DNA of 64,000 nucleotides from a virus. How positions within the stretch are numbered: the first letter of the stretch is position 1; each line of letters starts with the position of its first letter. The notes beneath the pieces were generated by a model. That model ran no database searches. It was not told the DNA's origin and saw only the letters and a list, made by a program, of their open reading frames with translations. The stretch covers positions 56,523 to 120,522 of the IMG/VR virus record IMGVR_UViG_3300020172_005639. One strand, given 5' to 3'. Both the position numbers and the translations under genes were made by a program. Shown here piece by piece: positions 16,706 to 24,928 of the stretch.

Positions 16706-17278
16706 ATGACATCCGGTTTTTACGGCAGGGGCAAGCGCTTCGGCAGGGACACTAAAGATCCCCGGCAGCAGGATGAGCACAGGATAAACTACCACATTCG
16801 CGTTCCGCAGATACGAGTGATTCGCGAGGAAGAGCAGCTCGGGGTCATGTCCACGGATGAGGCCCGTCGCATTGCCCAAGACGAGGGCATGGACCTTGTT
16901 GAGATAGTTCCCACTGCAAAGCCTCCCGTCTGCAGAATCATGGATTACGGCAGGTACAAGTTTGAGCAGGCAATCAAGAAGAAAGAGGCCGCAAAAAAGC
17001 AGAGGGAATCGCAGTCTCAGCTCAAGGAGATTCGATTAAGGCCTGGCATCGCCGAACATGACGCAGAGATAAAAGTCGCTCAAGCCAAGAAATTCCTTGC
17101 CGAGGGCAACAAGGTGCAGTTCTTTCTCCGGTTTCGTGGTCACAGGGAGATGGCACTCAAGGAGCAGGGTTTCAGGGTCGTACAGAAAATCATAGAGATG
17201 CTTTCTGAAGAATCTATTCTAGAGAGGTCCCCAAGCATGGAGGGCCGCTCGATTATTTGCGTGCTCTCACCCAAGTAA
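16706..17278 (+). CDS. infC: Translation initiation factor IF-3
   Basis: 190 aa, close to the cellular length (about 180). The IF3-N domain (NYHIRVPQIRVIREEEQLGV, then DLVEIVPTAKPPVCRIMDYG) is followed by a basic linker helix (KFEQAIKKKEAAKKQRESQ) and IF3-C (KEIRLRPGIAEHDAEIKVAQ, FRGHREMALKEQGFRVVQKI). The ATG at 16706 has an AGAGAG-type site; a TTG at 16679 is in frame. IF3 binds the 30S subunit, checks the start codon and keeps 50S away. IF3 also governs use of leaderless mRNAs and rare start codons, both of which may occur in this phage. Confidence 0.95.
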   Translation: MTSGFYGRGKRFGRDTKDPRQQDEHRINYHIRVPQIRVIREEEQLGVMSTDEARRIAQDEGMDLVEIVPTAKPPVCRIMDYGRYKFEQAIKKKEAAKKQRESQSQLKEIRLRPGIAEHDAEIKVAQAKKFLAEGNKVQFFLRFRGHREMALKEQGFRVVQKIIEMLSEESILERSPSMEGRSIICVLSPK

Positions 17279-17289
17279 AGAGGCGGAGT

Positions 17290-18531
17290 ATGGTTTCGGA
17301 TGATCTGCTTGAGCGCGCACGGGCTCTTCAAGAGACTGTTCTGTCACGTCTCGCCTCTGGGCCGCCGTCGGTCGGCCATCAAAGGCCCGAGTTGCTCAAA
17401 AGAATTAAGAATTACCCGATTGAGTTGCTCAAGTTTGCCCTCGGCGATTTCGGCGTGTCCCTTGGCTCATTCGTCAAAACTCTTGATCTCGATCACCCCG
17501 AGTGCCACTCCGTAAGCGAATTGATATTCGGGGTCGATGGGTCCTTTGCGAAGAACTTCATGGACTTTTTGTCCATCGCTGAATTCTCAAAGCAAAACTC
17601 CTTGGATAGCTGCTTTCCTTTTCTCGGGAAAACTATGGTGAAGGAGTACATCAACAAGTCCCTTTACAAGAAGTTGGAATCTGGGCAGATCGCCCGGAGC
17701 TACATACGTCTCGTCCAGGATGCACCGCATAGGCAGGCTTTGAGAAAAAGCAAGAACACTCAGATTATCGACTTGCAGATGTTAAGCAGGAAGGGCGATG
17801 ACTTCTGGAACGCGCAGTGCGACAACTTCGATAGATTCATCAGATTTGACAGCGCCTATGAGAAGGAGATCGAAACTGCGGAGAGGAAGAGGAGCAGATA
17901 CGAGGAGATGGGCTGTACGACCCTCGCTTCGGAGATAGCCAGAAGTATTGGGGTCTTTAGGGAAAATGCGCAGAACGCATACTATGGGTTCAACCGGGTC
18001 ACGATGACTAGCGTCGCAGTTATACTTGCGAAGTTTTTGGGCTACAGATATGTCGAAGAGAAGCAGTACAATATCGGCGGCCACAGCTACACATCGGAGT
18101 CAAGGATCGTAATCGACCAGAGTTGTTTCGGCGACTACAGGTTTGCAATAGACAGGATTGTGTCGGGCCTTACGCAAGATGAGGCCATGGGCAAGATACT
18201 TGGCGCCGACCATGTGTACCGTCCAAAGATATATTCCTACCAGAACATGATCGACTTGGCACCAGATGGCGTGCGAAAAATAGTGGATACTCTAGAGTCC
18301 TTCCCAGAGGCAAACGGCAAGCCCGTTTTCGACCACTTTGGCGTGATCGTTCCGAGCGTAATCTACTCCGAAAGCTGTTTTCGGGACAGCATAGGCCTGA
18401 TCAGAAAAATCGATGACATGCAAGAACTCAGCGTTCTCCTTGACAGGTCACTTGTTAAAACCAAGTCCGTCATTCCCGTTCTTATTGGGGAGAGGGACAA
18501 TAAGTGTTACTTCATTTCTTTGTGGGTATAG
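17290..18531 (+). CDS. Hypothetical protein
   Basis: 413 aa, not recognised. The ATG at 17290 has an AAGAGG site 6 nt upstream; an ATG at 17257 would overlap infC. It is mostly alpha-helical with a charged segment (KEIETAERKRSRYEEMGCTT) near residue 200 and a mixed alpha/beta C-terminal half (QNMIDLAPDGVRKIVDTLES, FDHFGVIVPSVIYSES). No Walker or metal motif seen. It is co-oriented with infC and groES. Confidence 0.8.
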   Translation: MVSDDLLERARALQETVLSRLASGPPSVGHQRPELLKRIKNYPIELLKFALGDFGVSLGSFVKTLDLDHPECHSVSELIFGVDGSFAKNFMDFLSIAEFSKQNSLDSCFPFLGKTMVKEYINKSLYKKLESGQIARSYIRLVQDAPHRQALRKSKNTQIIDLQMLSRKGDDFWNAQCDNFDRFIRFDSAYEKEIETAERKRSRYEEMGCTTLASEIARSIGVFRENAQNAYYGFNRVTMTSVAVILAKFLGYRYVEEKQYNIGGHSYTSESRIVIDQSCFGDYRFAIDRIVSGLTQDEAMGKILGADHVYRPKIYSYQNMIDLAPDGVRKIVDTLESFPEANGKPVFDHFGVIVPSVIYSESCFRDSIGLIRKIDDMQELSVLLDRSLVKTKSVIPVLIGERDNKCYFISLWV

Positions 18532-18533
18532 CC

Positions 18534-18818
18534 ATGCTTTACAGTCTCAACAGGGAAGAGCTTCTCAACTTCGCAAAGATGGTCTTTGATGCTAGCGTCG
18601 ACAACTATGTCGACTTGCGTGAGCAGACTTGCGAGCATATCTTGGACTCATTTCTTGCTGACAAAAAAACTTCTGTATCAAACACTCATTTTAGTTACAA
18701 CCCAGGTGCGATCAGCGTCTTCCCGACAGTTGATTTCTCCAACTCGGCGAACGTCTTCATGGTTAGCGATGGCATGATCACCTCGGGGTTGGTGACAAAC
18801 ATAAACTCAGCGAGCTGA
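18534..18818 (+). CDS. Hypothetical small protein
   Basis: 94 aa, ATG 2 nt after the upstream stop; the in-frame ATG at 18504 would overlap that gene. N-terminal helix (LNREELLNFAKMVFDASVDN) and a Ser/Val-rich beta-like C-terminus. No recognised motif. It sits between the 413-aa protein and groES. Confidence 0.7.
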   Translation: MLYSLNREELLNFAKMVFDASVDNYVDLREQTCEHILDSFLADKKTSVSNTHFSYNPGAISVFPTVDFSNSANVFMVSDGMITSGLVTNINSAS

Positions 18819-18833
18819 AAGGTTCATAAGGCC

Positions 18834-19196
18834 ATGGCAAAGAGCAAGATTATCACCACCGATAACATACTGCCCCTGATCGGTTCAGACCCGGTCGTGT
18901 CGAGGGTGGTTGGGGTCAAGCCCTGCGGTTCGCAGGTGCTTGTCGAAATCCTTACACCACAGGAGATGATGGGCACGACCCTCGCAGTCGGCGACAAAGC
19001 CGACCTGAAGGTGCCGCTTCAGGGATACGTGAAGGCGGTCGGGCCGGGATTCAAGGGCGAGGACTACGGGTTCAAAGTCGGTGATCGCGTCTTGATCTCC
19101 GGCAGCGGCATCATGGCTCCAGAGTATGACGACTGCCACCGCACTCGTTTCTTTATGGAGCCACACGCAATCAAAAGCGTATTACTTGAGGAATGA
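18834..19196 (+). CDS. groES: GroES-type co-chaperonin
   Basis: 120 aa. The beta-barrel core is clear (VKPCGSQVLVEILTPQE, GYVKAVGPGFKG, FKVGDRVLISGSG), with a mobile-loop segment (MMGTTLAVGDKADLK) where GroES and T4 gp31 contact GroEL. The first 25 residues are an extension. It would cap host GroEL, perhaps to fold capsid protein as gp31 does. No GroEL is seen here. Its stop overlaps the dnaJ start (ATGA). Confidence 0.88.
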   Translation: MAKSKIITTDNILPLIGSDPVVSRVVGVKPCGSQVLVEILTPQEMMGTTLAVGDKADLKVPLQGYVKAVGPGFKGEDYGFKVGDRVLISGSGIMAPEYDDCHRTRFFMEPHAIKSVLLEE

Positions 19197-20263
19197 AACC
19201 AGACTACTACGCCGTTCTCGGGGTGAGCAAGGAGGCCACTCAGGACGAGATCACCAAGGCTTACCGCAAGGGAGCCAAGACTCACCATCCCGACGTCAAC
19301 CCAGGCGATCCCGAGGCGCCCAAGCGCTTTCAGGAGATTCAAGAAGCACACGATATCCTGTCCGACCAGAACAAGCGCGCGCAGTATGACGCTAGGTCGT
19401 CGGGTATGTTCTTCCGTAGGCGACCAGATGGTGATGGATCGCCATTCGGCAGCCCCTTCATGGACATGATGAGTGAGGTCTTGTCGCGCAAAAGCTTCAA
19501 AGGCAAGAACGCTCACGCAAAGGTCGATATCGACCTTCGGGATGTCATGTCGGGATGCACAAAGACCCTGGTTGTCAACGTCCGTACCAAATGCGATGAC
19601 TGCAAGGGCAGCGGGGTCGCAAGCACCCAGTCTTGCGACCAATGCCATGGCTCTGGTTTTTTGGTGGTGAACAACGCTCCATTCGAGTTTCGCCAGAATT
19701 GCTTCGGCTGCCAAGGCACTGGCAGGGTTAACCCCCAGCCATGCGAAGCGTGTCGAGGCATGGGGGCCAAGGGGGAACACGAAAGGTCGATCCAACTGCG
19801 AATTCCAGCCGGCATAGAAAGCGGCATGAGCATTCGCATTCATGGTCAGGGCGAGGAAAGCATCAACGATGGTTCGCTAGGCGATCTTATAGTTGCTGTG
19901 TCCGTGAAGCCCCACCCTGTTTTCACAAGAGATGGCGCAGACCTTCATATGGACGTCCCTGTGACCTACACACAGCTAGCGCTGGGGACCGACCTCCCAA
20001 TTTTGGGGTTGCATGGGGAAGAAATGGTCGTGAAAGTGCCATGCAGGGCCCCGTCCCATGCCAAACTCAAGCTCAAGGGCAGGGGTCTGGCCTTCCCAAA
20101 CGGCATCGTTGGCGACCTTTACGTCACGATCAAGCTCGAAACTCCCAAAGAGATTTCTGGAAGGCACGCCGAGCTTATCGCAGAGCTCTCTAGCATTGAG
20201 TCCACGCTTAAATTGCCGAGGCGTGAAGCATGGATAAAAAACATGGCAACTGTCAATACATAG
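19193..20263 (+). CDS. dnaJ: DnaJ chaperone, type A
   Basis: 356 aa. J-domain residues 1-65 carry HPD (32-34). Four CxxCxGxG zinc repeats follow (CDDCKGSG, CDQCHGSG, CFGCQGTG, CEACRGMG), then the substrate-binding C-terminal domains (IPAGIESGMSIRI, LKGRGLAFPNGIVGDLYV). The Gly/Phe linker is short and Arg-rich (about 70-90). It would stimulate host DnaK; no DnaK or GrpE is visible. Coupled to groES by a 4-nt overlap, so the two are co-expressed. Confidence 0.95.
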   Translation: MKPDYYAVLGVSKEATQDEITKAYRKGAKTHHPDVNPGDPEAPKRFQEIQEAHDILSDQNKRAQYDARSSGMFFRRRPDGDGSPFGSPFMDMMSEVLSRKSFKGKNAHAKVDIDLRDVMSGCTKTLVVNVRTKCDDCKGSGVASTQSCDQCHGSGFLVVNNAPFEFRQNCFGCQGTGRVNPQPCEACRGMGAKGEHERSIQLRIPAGIESGMSIRIHGQGEESINDGSLGDLIVAVSVKPHPVFTRDGADLHMDVPVTYTQLALGTDLPILGLHGEEMVVKVPCRAPSHAKLKLKGRGLAFPNGIVGDLYVTIKLETPKEISGRHAELIAELSSIESTLKLPRREAWIKNMATVNT

Positions 20264-20297
20264 TTAAAAGGAGTTTGAAACCGTAGTAGGAGTTGCC

Positions 20298-20507
20298 ATG
20301 AATAATGTGAATAATAGATTTTTCTGGATCGTCGTTGGCCTTACTGCTGTCATGCTCTTTTTGGGCGTCGGCAGTAAGTTCCTTGTTGACAAGGTCGCCG
20401 ATGTCGTTGTCGAAAAACTTAAGAAAGACTACAGCCCCAGCCCATATGGTCCGGGGATCGATCCTGATAAAATTGACATTGATAAGATTAAGTCTAAAGG
20501 TTCTTGA
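20298..20507 (+). CDS. Small single-pass membrane protein
   Basis: 69 aa with a TAGGAG ribosome site. One membrane helix (FFWIVVGLTAVMLFLGVG, about 8-26), then a charged helix and a Pro/Gly/Asp-rich tail. Not recognised. Its 3' end overlaps the minus-strand gene tail to tail by 14 nt. Confidence 0.75.
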   Translation: MNNVNNRFFWIVVGLTAVMLFLGVGSKFLVDKVADVVVEKLKKDYSPSPYGPGIDPDKIDIDKIKSKGS

Positions 20508-20850
20508 GTATCTGAAAACTTTGTATTTTCGAGGGCAAGCCCGAGGCGTCGCCTGGGAGCCTGGTCATCCTGACCAGCACCATGCGGCCAACCTCGGGTT
20601 TCTCCTTTAAGCGGCAGAACTCGTCGTACGTGAAGAAAAGCTGAGTGCCGTCCCCGAGTTGGACGAAAATCGGGTTTCTCTTTTGCTGAACAATCGCAAT
20701 GCGCGCACGCCGAACCATAGTGGGCAAGCCCAAAGATAGGCCGGGCAGTCTGATACCTTGGACCCAGTCGGACGCTCCCTCAATGCACAATGCCCCGTGC
20801 AGCTCCAGAAGTACCCTGAATTCAGCGTAGTTTTTGAAATTAAGTTTCAT
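20494..20850 (-). CDS. Hypothetical protein
   Basis: 118 aa on the minus strand. N-terminus MKLNFKNYAEFRVLLELHG, followed by a beta-rich basic domain (MVRRARIAIVQQKRNPIFVQ, QLFFTYDEFCRL) and a basic C-terminus. Could be a small nucleic-acid-binding fold, but no motif is decisive. A minus-strand CCTAAATA element lies about 30 nt upstream, so it may be late. Confidence 0.65.
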   Translation of the reverse strand: MKLNFKNYAEFRVLLELHGALCIEGASDWVQGIRLPGLSLGLPTMVRRARIAIVQQKRNPIFVQLGDGTQLFFTYDEFCRLKEKPEVGRMVLVRMTRLPGDASGLPSKIQSFQILKNL

Positions 20851-20872
20851 GCTGACTCTTTTACCTTAAACC

Positions 20873-20880
20873 ACAGGTAT
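20873..20880 (-). promoter_or_regulatory. Minus-strand late-type element CCTAAATA
   Basis: On the minus strand the intergenic space reads CCTAAATA about 25-30 nt before the ATG at 20850. Six core positions (TAAATA) match the T4 late octamer. Confidence 0.4.
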
Positions 20881-20887
20881 TTAGGCT

Positions 20888-21187
20888 ATGAACAGCAAAT
20901 ATAGAATAAGAAGCTCGTCTGCCATAGTGAGTATGTCCATATCCTTCTCAGGTCCCGAAGGCGAATTGATGCAAATTCTGGTTGACGTGGATTTTGCCAA
21001 TGACAGGGTATACTTCAACGAGAAGACGGAAGGCATTGACTATGTTGATCTTGAGCAAGAGATATTGAGGCACCTGAGACCAGAGGGGGTTCAGGCGCCT
21101 GTTTTAAATTCGGACATCAGGAAGCAAATAAATGATGTTCGAAAGGGCGTGTTCCAGGGAAAGAGCATTTACGATGGAGTTAAATAA
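20888..21187 (+). CDS. Hypothetical protein
   Basis: 99 aa, divergent from the minus-strand gene at 20850. Beta-rich N-terminus (AIVSMSISFSGPEGELMQIL VDVDF) followed by a helical charged end. No recognised motif. No clear ribosome site. Its stop shares its last base with the next ATG (TAATG), so the next gene is probably coupled. Confidence 0.7.
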   Translation: MNSKYRIRSSSAIVSMSISFSGPEGELMQILVDVDFANDRVYFNEKTEGIDYVDLEQEILRHLRPEGVQAPVLNSDIRKQINDVRKGVFQGKSIYDGVK

Positions 21188-21555
21188 TGTCAGTAAGAAA
21201 CACAGAAGGCTTTAAGTTCACAGTGGTCAGCACGGGTAACGCCGACGTCGACTCCAGAAAGTCCACCAATCTTCGCCATACCACCCTTGATTCTATGCTC
21301 CGAGCCATCGATGCCAAGTCTATGGACGAGCAGGTGAAGGAGGAGCTGAAGAAGATGGCCAAGGGTTATCCTGAGCAGGCTCTTGAGAGTTGGAAAAAGA
21401 ACTTCAACCTACATGTGCAGAGGGCAAGGCAGAAGGTCAGGGACAGAAACAAACCGCTACCTGCCCCAGAGCCCGAGTCCCTGGAAATCCCGGCACAGGA
21501 GGTGACGCCGCAGCAGCCGCCTCCTGTGCATGCAATTGAAGAATCCGCTGATTGA
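21187..21555 (+). CDS. Hypothetical protein with Pro-rich tail
   Basis: 122 aa. Helical charged body (EQVKEELKKMAKGYPEQALE, WKKNFNLHVQRARQKVRDRN) and a Pro/Glu-rich tail (LPAPEPESLEIPAQE). Unknown function. Overlaps the upstream stop by 1 nt. Confidence 0.7.
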   Translation: MSVRNTEGFKFTVVSTGNADVDSRKSTNLRHTTLDSMLRAIDAKSMDEQVKEELKKMAKGYPEQALESWKKNFNLHVQRARQKVRDRNKPLPAPEPESLEIPAQEVTPQQPPPVHAIEESAD

Positions 21556-21565
21556 GGTGGTCAAA

Positions 21566-21775
21566 ATGAAGGCATATGCAATTATTTCAATAGCACGACA
21601 AGTCGACGGGGAGTACTGCATAGTAAAAGTCGATGGAGCATATAAGGATCGCAGCCGAGCTCAGTTGTTGGCGGAGGGGCTGGCCAAGAAGTACGCAGAG
21701 ACTATCCAGACCGCCTCTGGACCAATTCAGTGCATTTGCGAGCGTGGCATTTTTGAGTTGGATATTGAGGAATAG
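21566..21775 (+). CDS. Hypothetical small protein
   Basis: 69 aa; the ATG at 21566 has a GAGGTGG site, while an in-frame ATG at 21530 would overlap the upstream gene. Sequence pattern (YAIISIARQVDGEYCIVKVD, then a helix RAQLLAEGLAKKYAET) suggests a small alpha/beta fold. Not recognised. Confidence 0.65.
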   Translation: MKAYAIISIARQVDGEYCIVKVDGAYKDRSRAQLLAEGLAKKYAETIQTASGPIQCICERGIFELDIEE

Positions 21776-21806
21776 TCATTAGAATAACATAAACGGAGAA
21801 CCCCAG

Positions 21807-22538
21807 ATGGCGACACCAGCTTACAATCCGCTCGAAGGCGAGCGACCAGAGATGACCGTTAAGCTTCACGAGAACTCCGACGATTATATTTCAATCATCA
21901 TCGTCCACAGGGACAGGCCAGAGTACCTAAATATATGCTTACAGTCTATAGCAGTAACATCATTCAACAACAACTATGAGATTATCGTAGTCGATAACGG
22001 CAGCGGAAAGGAGTCGCAGGACTTCCTCAAGGACATTGAGGGCGAAGTGAAGGTTGTCAGGAACGAAAAGAACCTGTACTGGTCGTCGGCCTGCAACAAA
22101 GGCGTGCAGGCGGCAGACAAGAACAGCAAGTACTTCATCTTCATGCACTGCGACGTGGTCGTGCTCAACCCAGCCTGGATCGACCTGCTCGTCAACGTTT
22201 CGGAGGCGCAGCAATCCGGTTATGTCGGCATCGATACGCAGTCATACATGATGGGCTCGCAGAAAGTGGAGTTCATGCAGGAATACGTCATCCTCGTGAC
22301 GAGGGAGGCATGGAAAGACATCGGGCCTTGGCCTGAGCAGCTGCCGCAGGTGGGCCACGCATTCATCATGACGATGAGGGCCCAGAACAAGGGCCACAAA
22401 CCCCAGATCATGAAGAACCAGATTGTTCACCACTACCGCATCTTCAGCCTCGATATCTCCGACTACGAGAGAATGACGGAGCAGGCGATGACAACCCTTC
22501 CCAAGTTGATGACAGAGGTGCAGACGCGCGCTTTATGA
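21807..22538 (+). CDS. Family 2 glycosyltransferase (GT-A)
   Basis: 243 aa. Nucleotide-sugar fold: YISIIIVHRDRPEYL (about 27-41), YEIIVVDNGSG (about 57-67), NLYWSSACNKGV, and the metal site HCDVVV (about 112-117) in place of DxD. This family adds a sugar from a nucleotide donor. Its stop overlaps the oxygenase start by 4 nt, so the sugar transfer and an oxidation may act on one product. Confidence 0.88.
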   Translation: MATPAYNPLEGERPEMTVKLHENSDDYISIIIVHRDRPEYLNICLQSIAVTSFNNNYEIIVVDNGSGKESQDFLKDIEGEVKVVRNEKNLYWSSACNKGVQAADKNSKYFIFMHCDVVVLNPAWIDLLVNVSEAQQSGYVGIDTQSYMMGSQKVEFMQEYVILVTREAWKDIGPWPEQLPQVGHAFIMTMRAQNKGHKPQIMKNQIVHHYRIFSLDISDYERMTEQAMTTLPKLMTEVQTRAL

Positions 22539-23239
22539 GATGCACGTTAAAAACCGATGAGGTTGCGGTTTTCGACGATCTGTTCGAACCTGACAGGTTC
22601 AAGCACTTCGTCCAGTACTTCAACACACTTGACTTTCGTTTCAGGCACAGCGATGGCTGGCTGAAGGTGTGGAAGTTGACCGACGGGAACATACTTTCGG
22701 GGAAGGAGCTGCAAGCCTCTCGCGCCCCGTTTAACAACCAGATGGACTGGGTGCACTACATGGTTAGCGCCTTGTCCCAGTCGCATGCCAAGGAAATCTG
22801 TGGCGAGTTCGGCAAGGACTATCATGAGATTATTTATACCCCATACGTCTACCCGATAGGCACTCGCATATCTTGGCACGACGACCATGGCTACTCTGCC
22901 GCCTGCATTTTCTACTGCCACCCATCATGGCACCCAGAGTGGGGAGGCGAGCTCCAGATTGCCAAGACAGACAGTTTTACGGAGGCGGTGGACGACCCAA
23001 TAGATGACCAGATACAGCGAAAATACATTCCCAGGCTCCTGAACAAGCATGGTTTTGGAACCTACATATCGCCGTTGCCCAACCGCATGGTGTTTACCAA
23101 GGGCAGCGTTTGGCATGCAATAAATCGCGTGGACAAAATCGCTGGCGACTCCGCAAGGCACTCCGTCGTCGCCTTCTTCCGAAAGCGCGACGAGCCAAAG
23201 CCTATCGCTTCAGCTTCTCAATCTTGTCAAGGAACTTGA
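22535..23239 (+). CDS. 2-oxoglutarate/Fe(II)-dependent oxygenase
   Basis: 234 aa with the double-stranded beta-helix triad: HDD (H115, D117), distal His in VWHAINR (H194), and Arg in ARHSVV (about 205) for 2-oxoglutarate. It is prolyl-hydroxylase-like in layout. The acceptor could be a virion protein, a glycan or a nucleotide. Coupled to the upstream glycosyltransferase. The last 38 nt overlap the minus-strand peptidase gene tail to tail. Confidence 0.85.
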   Translation: MRCTLKTDEVAVFDDLFEPDRFKHFVQYFNTLDFRFRHSDGWLKVWKLTDGNILSGKELQASRAPFNNQMDWVHYMVSALSQSHAKEICGEFGKDYHEIIYTPYVYPIGTRISWHDDHGYSAACIFYCHPSWHPEWGGELQIAKTDSFTEAVDDPIDDQIQRKYIPRLLNKHGFGTYISPLPNRMVFTKGSVWHAINRVDKIAGDSARHSVVAFFRKRDEPKPIASASQSCQGT

Positions 23240-23678
23240 ACCAGTCCTCATTGTGCCAAACGACTGGCGCGTGGTTGCTGTATTTGGCCGCATAGCTCAT
23301 GCAGAATATTTCCTCGTCATTCTGACGCAAAGCCTTCTTCTGCTCTTCTTTGTCAAACTTGTCGATCTGGGCCTGCTTAGTCCTTTTCAGGATTTTCGAC
23401 CACTCTTTCTTGAGCTCGTTTGTGACTAGGTACTCCCAGACTAGGTGAGCGATCTCGTGCAGAGTCGTGAACATACGACTGTAGTTCCAAGGCGCAGCGA
23501 CGACGATCCTGTCTTTGTAGATGTAGCCTATGTGCTGGTTGTCGCCGTTGAGGGTGTTGCCGGGCGTGTACTTGAACTTGTAGCCGTCAAGAAGGTCACG
23601 GTGTCCTTTGGGGAGACTGTCTAGCAGCTTCCCCACGTTACGCTTCTCTTCGAATTCAAGAAATTGTTTGAAACTCAT
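23202..23678 (-). CDS. Zinc metallopeptidase with HEIAH motif
   Basis: 158 aa. The ATG at 23678 has a GGGGGAG site and begins MSFKQFLEFEEKR, one of the amphipathic leaders recurring here. HExxH is HEIAH (74-78) and a third ligand candidate is Glu 122/123 in DEEIFCMSY, a gluzincin-like plan. Possible roles are maturation of virion proteins or host protein cleavage. A CCTAAATA late-type element lies upstream on the minus strand. Confidence 0.8.
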   Translation of the reverse strand: MSFKQFLEFEEKRNVGKLLDSLPKGHRDLLDGYKFKYTPGNTLNGDNQHIGYIYKDRIVVAAPWNYSRMFTTLHEIAHLVWEYLVTNELKKEWSKILKRTKQAQIDKFDKEEQKKALRQNDEEIFCMSYAAKYSNHAPVVWHNEDWFKFLDKIEKLKR

Positions 23679-23694
23679 TTTCTCCCCCACTTTA

Positions 23695-23702
23695 TTTAGG
23701 AC
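23695..23702 (-). promoter_or_regulatory. Minus-strand late-type element CCTAAATA
   Basis: The minus strand reads CCTAAATAAAG before the GGGGGAG site of the peptidase gene. It pairs with a plus-strand TTAAATA at 23747 in the same divergent space. Confidence 0.4.
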
Positions 23703-23745
23703 CGAAGCTCTTTTTCAGATGTGCATCCGGAAAAAAAATGGTGGG

Positions 23746-23753
23746 CTTAAATA
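23746..23753 (+). promoter_or_regulatory. Late-type element CTTAAATA, 4 nt before ATG
   Basis: Six of eight positions match TATAAATA. The element ends 4 nt before the phoH ATG. There is a weak AGG but no full ribosome site, so a near-leaderless mRNA is possible. Confidence 0.4.
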
Positions 23754-23757
23754 AGGT

Positions 23758-24498
23758 ATGTCCAAGCAAAAACAAAAGCCGAAAACCTCGAGACCCAAGC
23801 CAGGCCAGCCCAAGCCGGCAAGCGAGACGCCGCAACACAAGAGGGCCTTCCATCTTGAGTTTATCACTCCTGCGCAAAAGATGGCTTGGGCAAGCTTCGA
23901 TCAGCACGATGTGATTTTCCTTCTGGGAGCTCCTGGCGTGGGCAAGTCCCATTTGGCTTGCGCCTTCGCAATCAGCGAGGTGCTGTCCAAGCGCAAGAAG
24001 AAGATCGTTCTCACGAGACCCATAGTCGAGGCTGGCGGCGAGTCCATCGGATATCTGCCCGGTACATTCGAGGAGAAGGTCAACCCATACATGCTGCCAC
24101 TATACGACTGCATGGACAGGATGCTTGGTCCCGTCGGCCCGCAGCGCGATATAATCAACAAGAGCGTTGAGCTTGCTCCCATCTGCTTCATGCGAGGCCG
24201 CACATTCAACGATGCAGTCTGCATCTTTGACGAGGCGCAGAATGCCACTTTTTCGCAGATTAAGTTATTCTTGACCCGCTTCGGAAAGAACAGCAAGGTC
24301 ATCATCACCGGCGACCCGATGCAGAGCGATCTCAAGCCTGCCGATCGCGCTCTCATGAAGGTCGTCGACAAACTTTCTACCGTAAACGGGATTGGAGTGA
24401 TCACCTTCAAGGCTAACTCTATCGTGCGCCACCCCTTGATTGCTTCAATACTTAACAAACTTGAGGATAAGGAGGAAAATGGCTCTAGTAGTTCCTAA
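23758..24498 (+). CDS. phoH: PhoH-like ATPase
   Basis: 246 aa. Walker A GAPGVGKS (57-64), Walker B CIFDEAQN (D158, E159), the PhoH signature VLTRPIVEAGGESIGYLPG (about 84-103) and TGDPMQSDL. PhoH ATPases are common in large phages; proposed roles are in RNA handling or phosphate stress. A Lys/Pro/Gln-rich N-terminal tail (about 30 aa) precedes the fold. The 3' end overlaps the next gene by 20 nt. Confidence 0.93.
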   Translation: MSKQKQKPKTSRPKPGQPKPASETPQHKRAFHLEFITPAQKMAWASFDQHDVIFLLGAPGVGKSHLACAFAISEVLSKRKKKIVLTRPIVEAGGESIGYLPGTFEEKVNPYMLPLYDCMDRMLGPVGPQRDIINKSVELAPICFMRGRTFNDAVCIFDEAQNATFSQIKLFLTRFGKNSKVIITGDPMQSDLKPADRALMKVVDKLSTVNGIGVITFKANSIVRHPLIASILNKLEDKEENGSSSS

Positions 24499-24889
24499 CG
24501 GTGGTGAAACCGTTCTTCTCGACAGGCTCTTGAAGCTGACGAACGTCACCGACAACTATCTGCTTCACCTCTATAAAAACAACTACACTCCGCTGTCCAC
24601 TTCGGTGAAGTCGGACTTCACGGAGGCCGACTTCACCAACTATGCAGCGACGACGCTGACACGCTCCACTTGGGCGTCCTCTACCTTGAACGGCAGCAAC
24701 AAGGCACAGAGCACCTACGCAGCCCAGAGCTGGACTTGCGGTGTGACGACCAATACTGTGTACGGCTACTACATGACAGACAGCACGGACACAACTTTAT
24801 TGTGGGCTGAGCAGTTTGGCATAGCCAGGACGCTTGCCGAGAATGATATTCTGAGCGTCACGCCTGTTTTCACGTTAAGTAGCGAGTGA
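24479..24889 (+). CDS. Probable virion structural protein
   Basis: 136 aa with GGAGG ribosome site inside the phoH 3' end. Ser/Thr-rich beta protein (LLHLYKNNYTPLSTSVKSD, TTNTVYGYYMTDSTDTTLL), of a type often found as small head or tail decoration proteins in large phages. No enzyme motif. It precedes the 601-aa structural protein, supporting a virion role. Confidence 0.7.
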   Translation: MALVVPNGGETVLLDRLLKLTNVTDNYLLHLYKNNYTPLSTSVKSDFTEADFTNYAATTLTRSTWASSTLNGSNKAQSTYAAQSWTCGVTTNTVYGYYMTDSTDTTLLWAEQFGIARTLAENDILSVTPVFTLSSE

Positions 24890-24928
24890 TTTGCAGTGCG
24901 ATTTGGCTACACATCCAGTAGATAGTGC

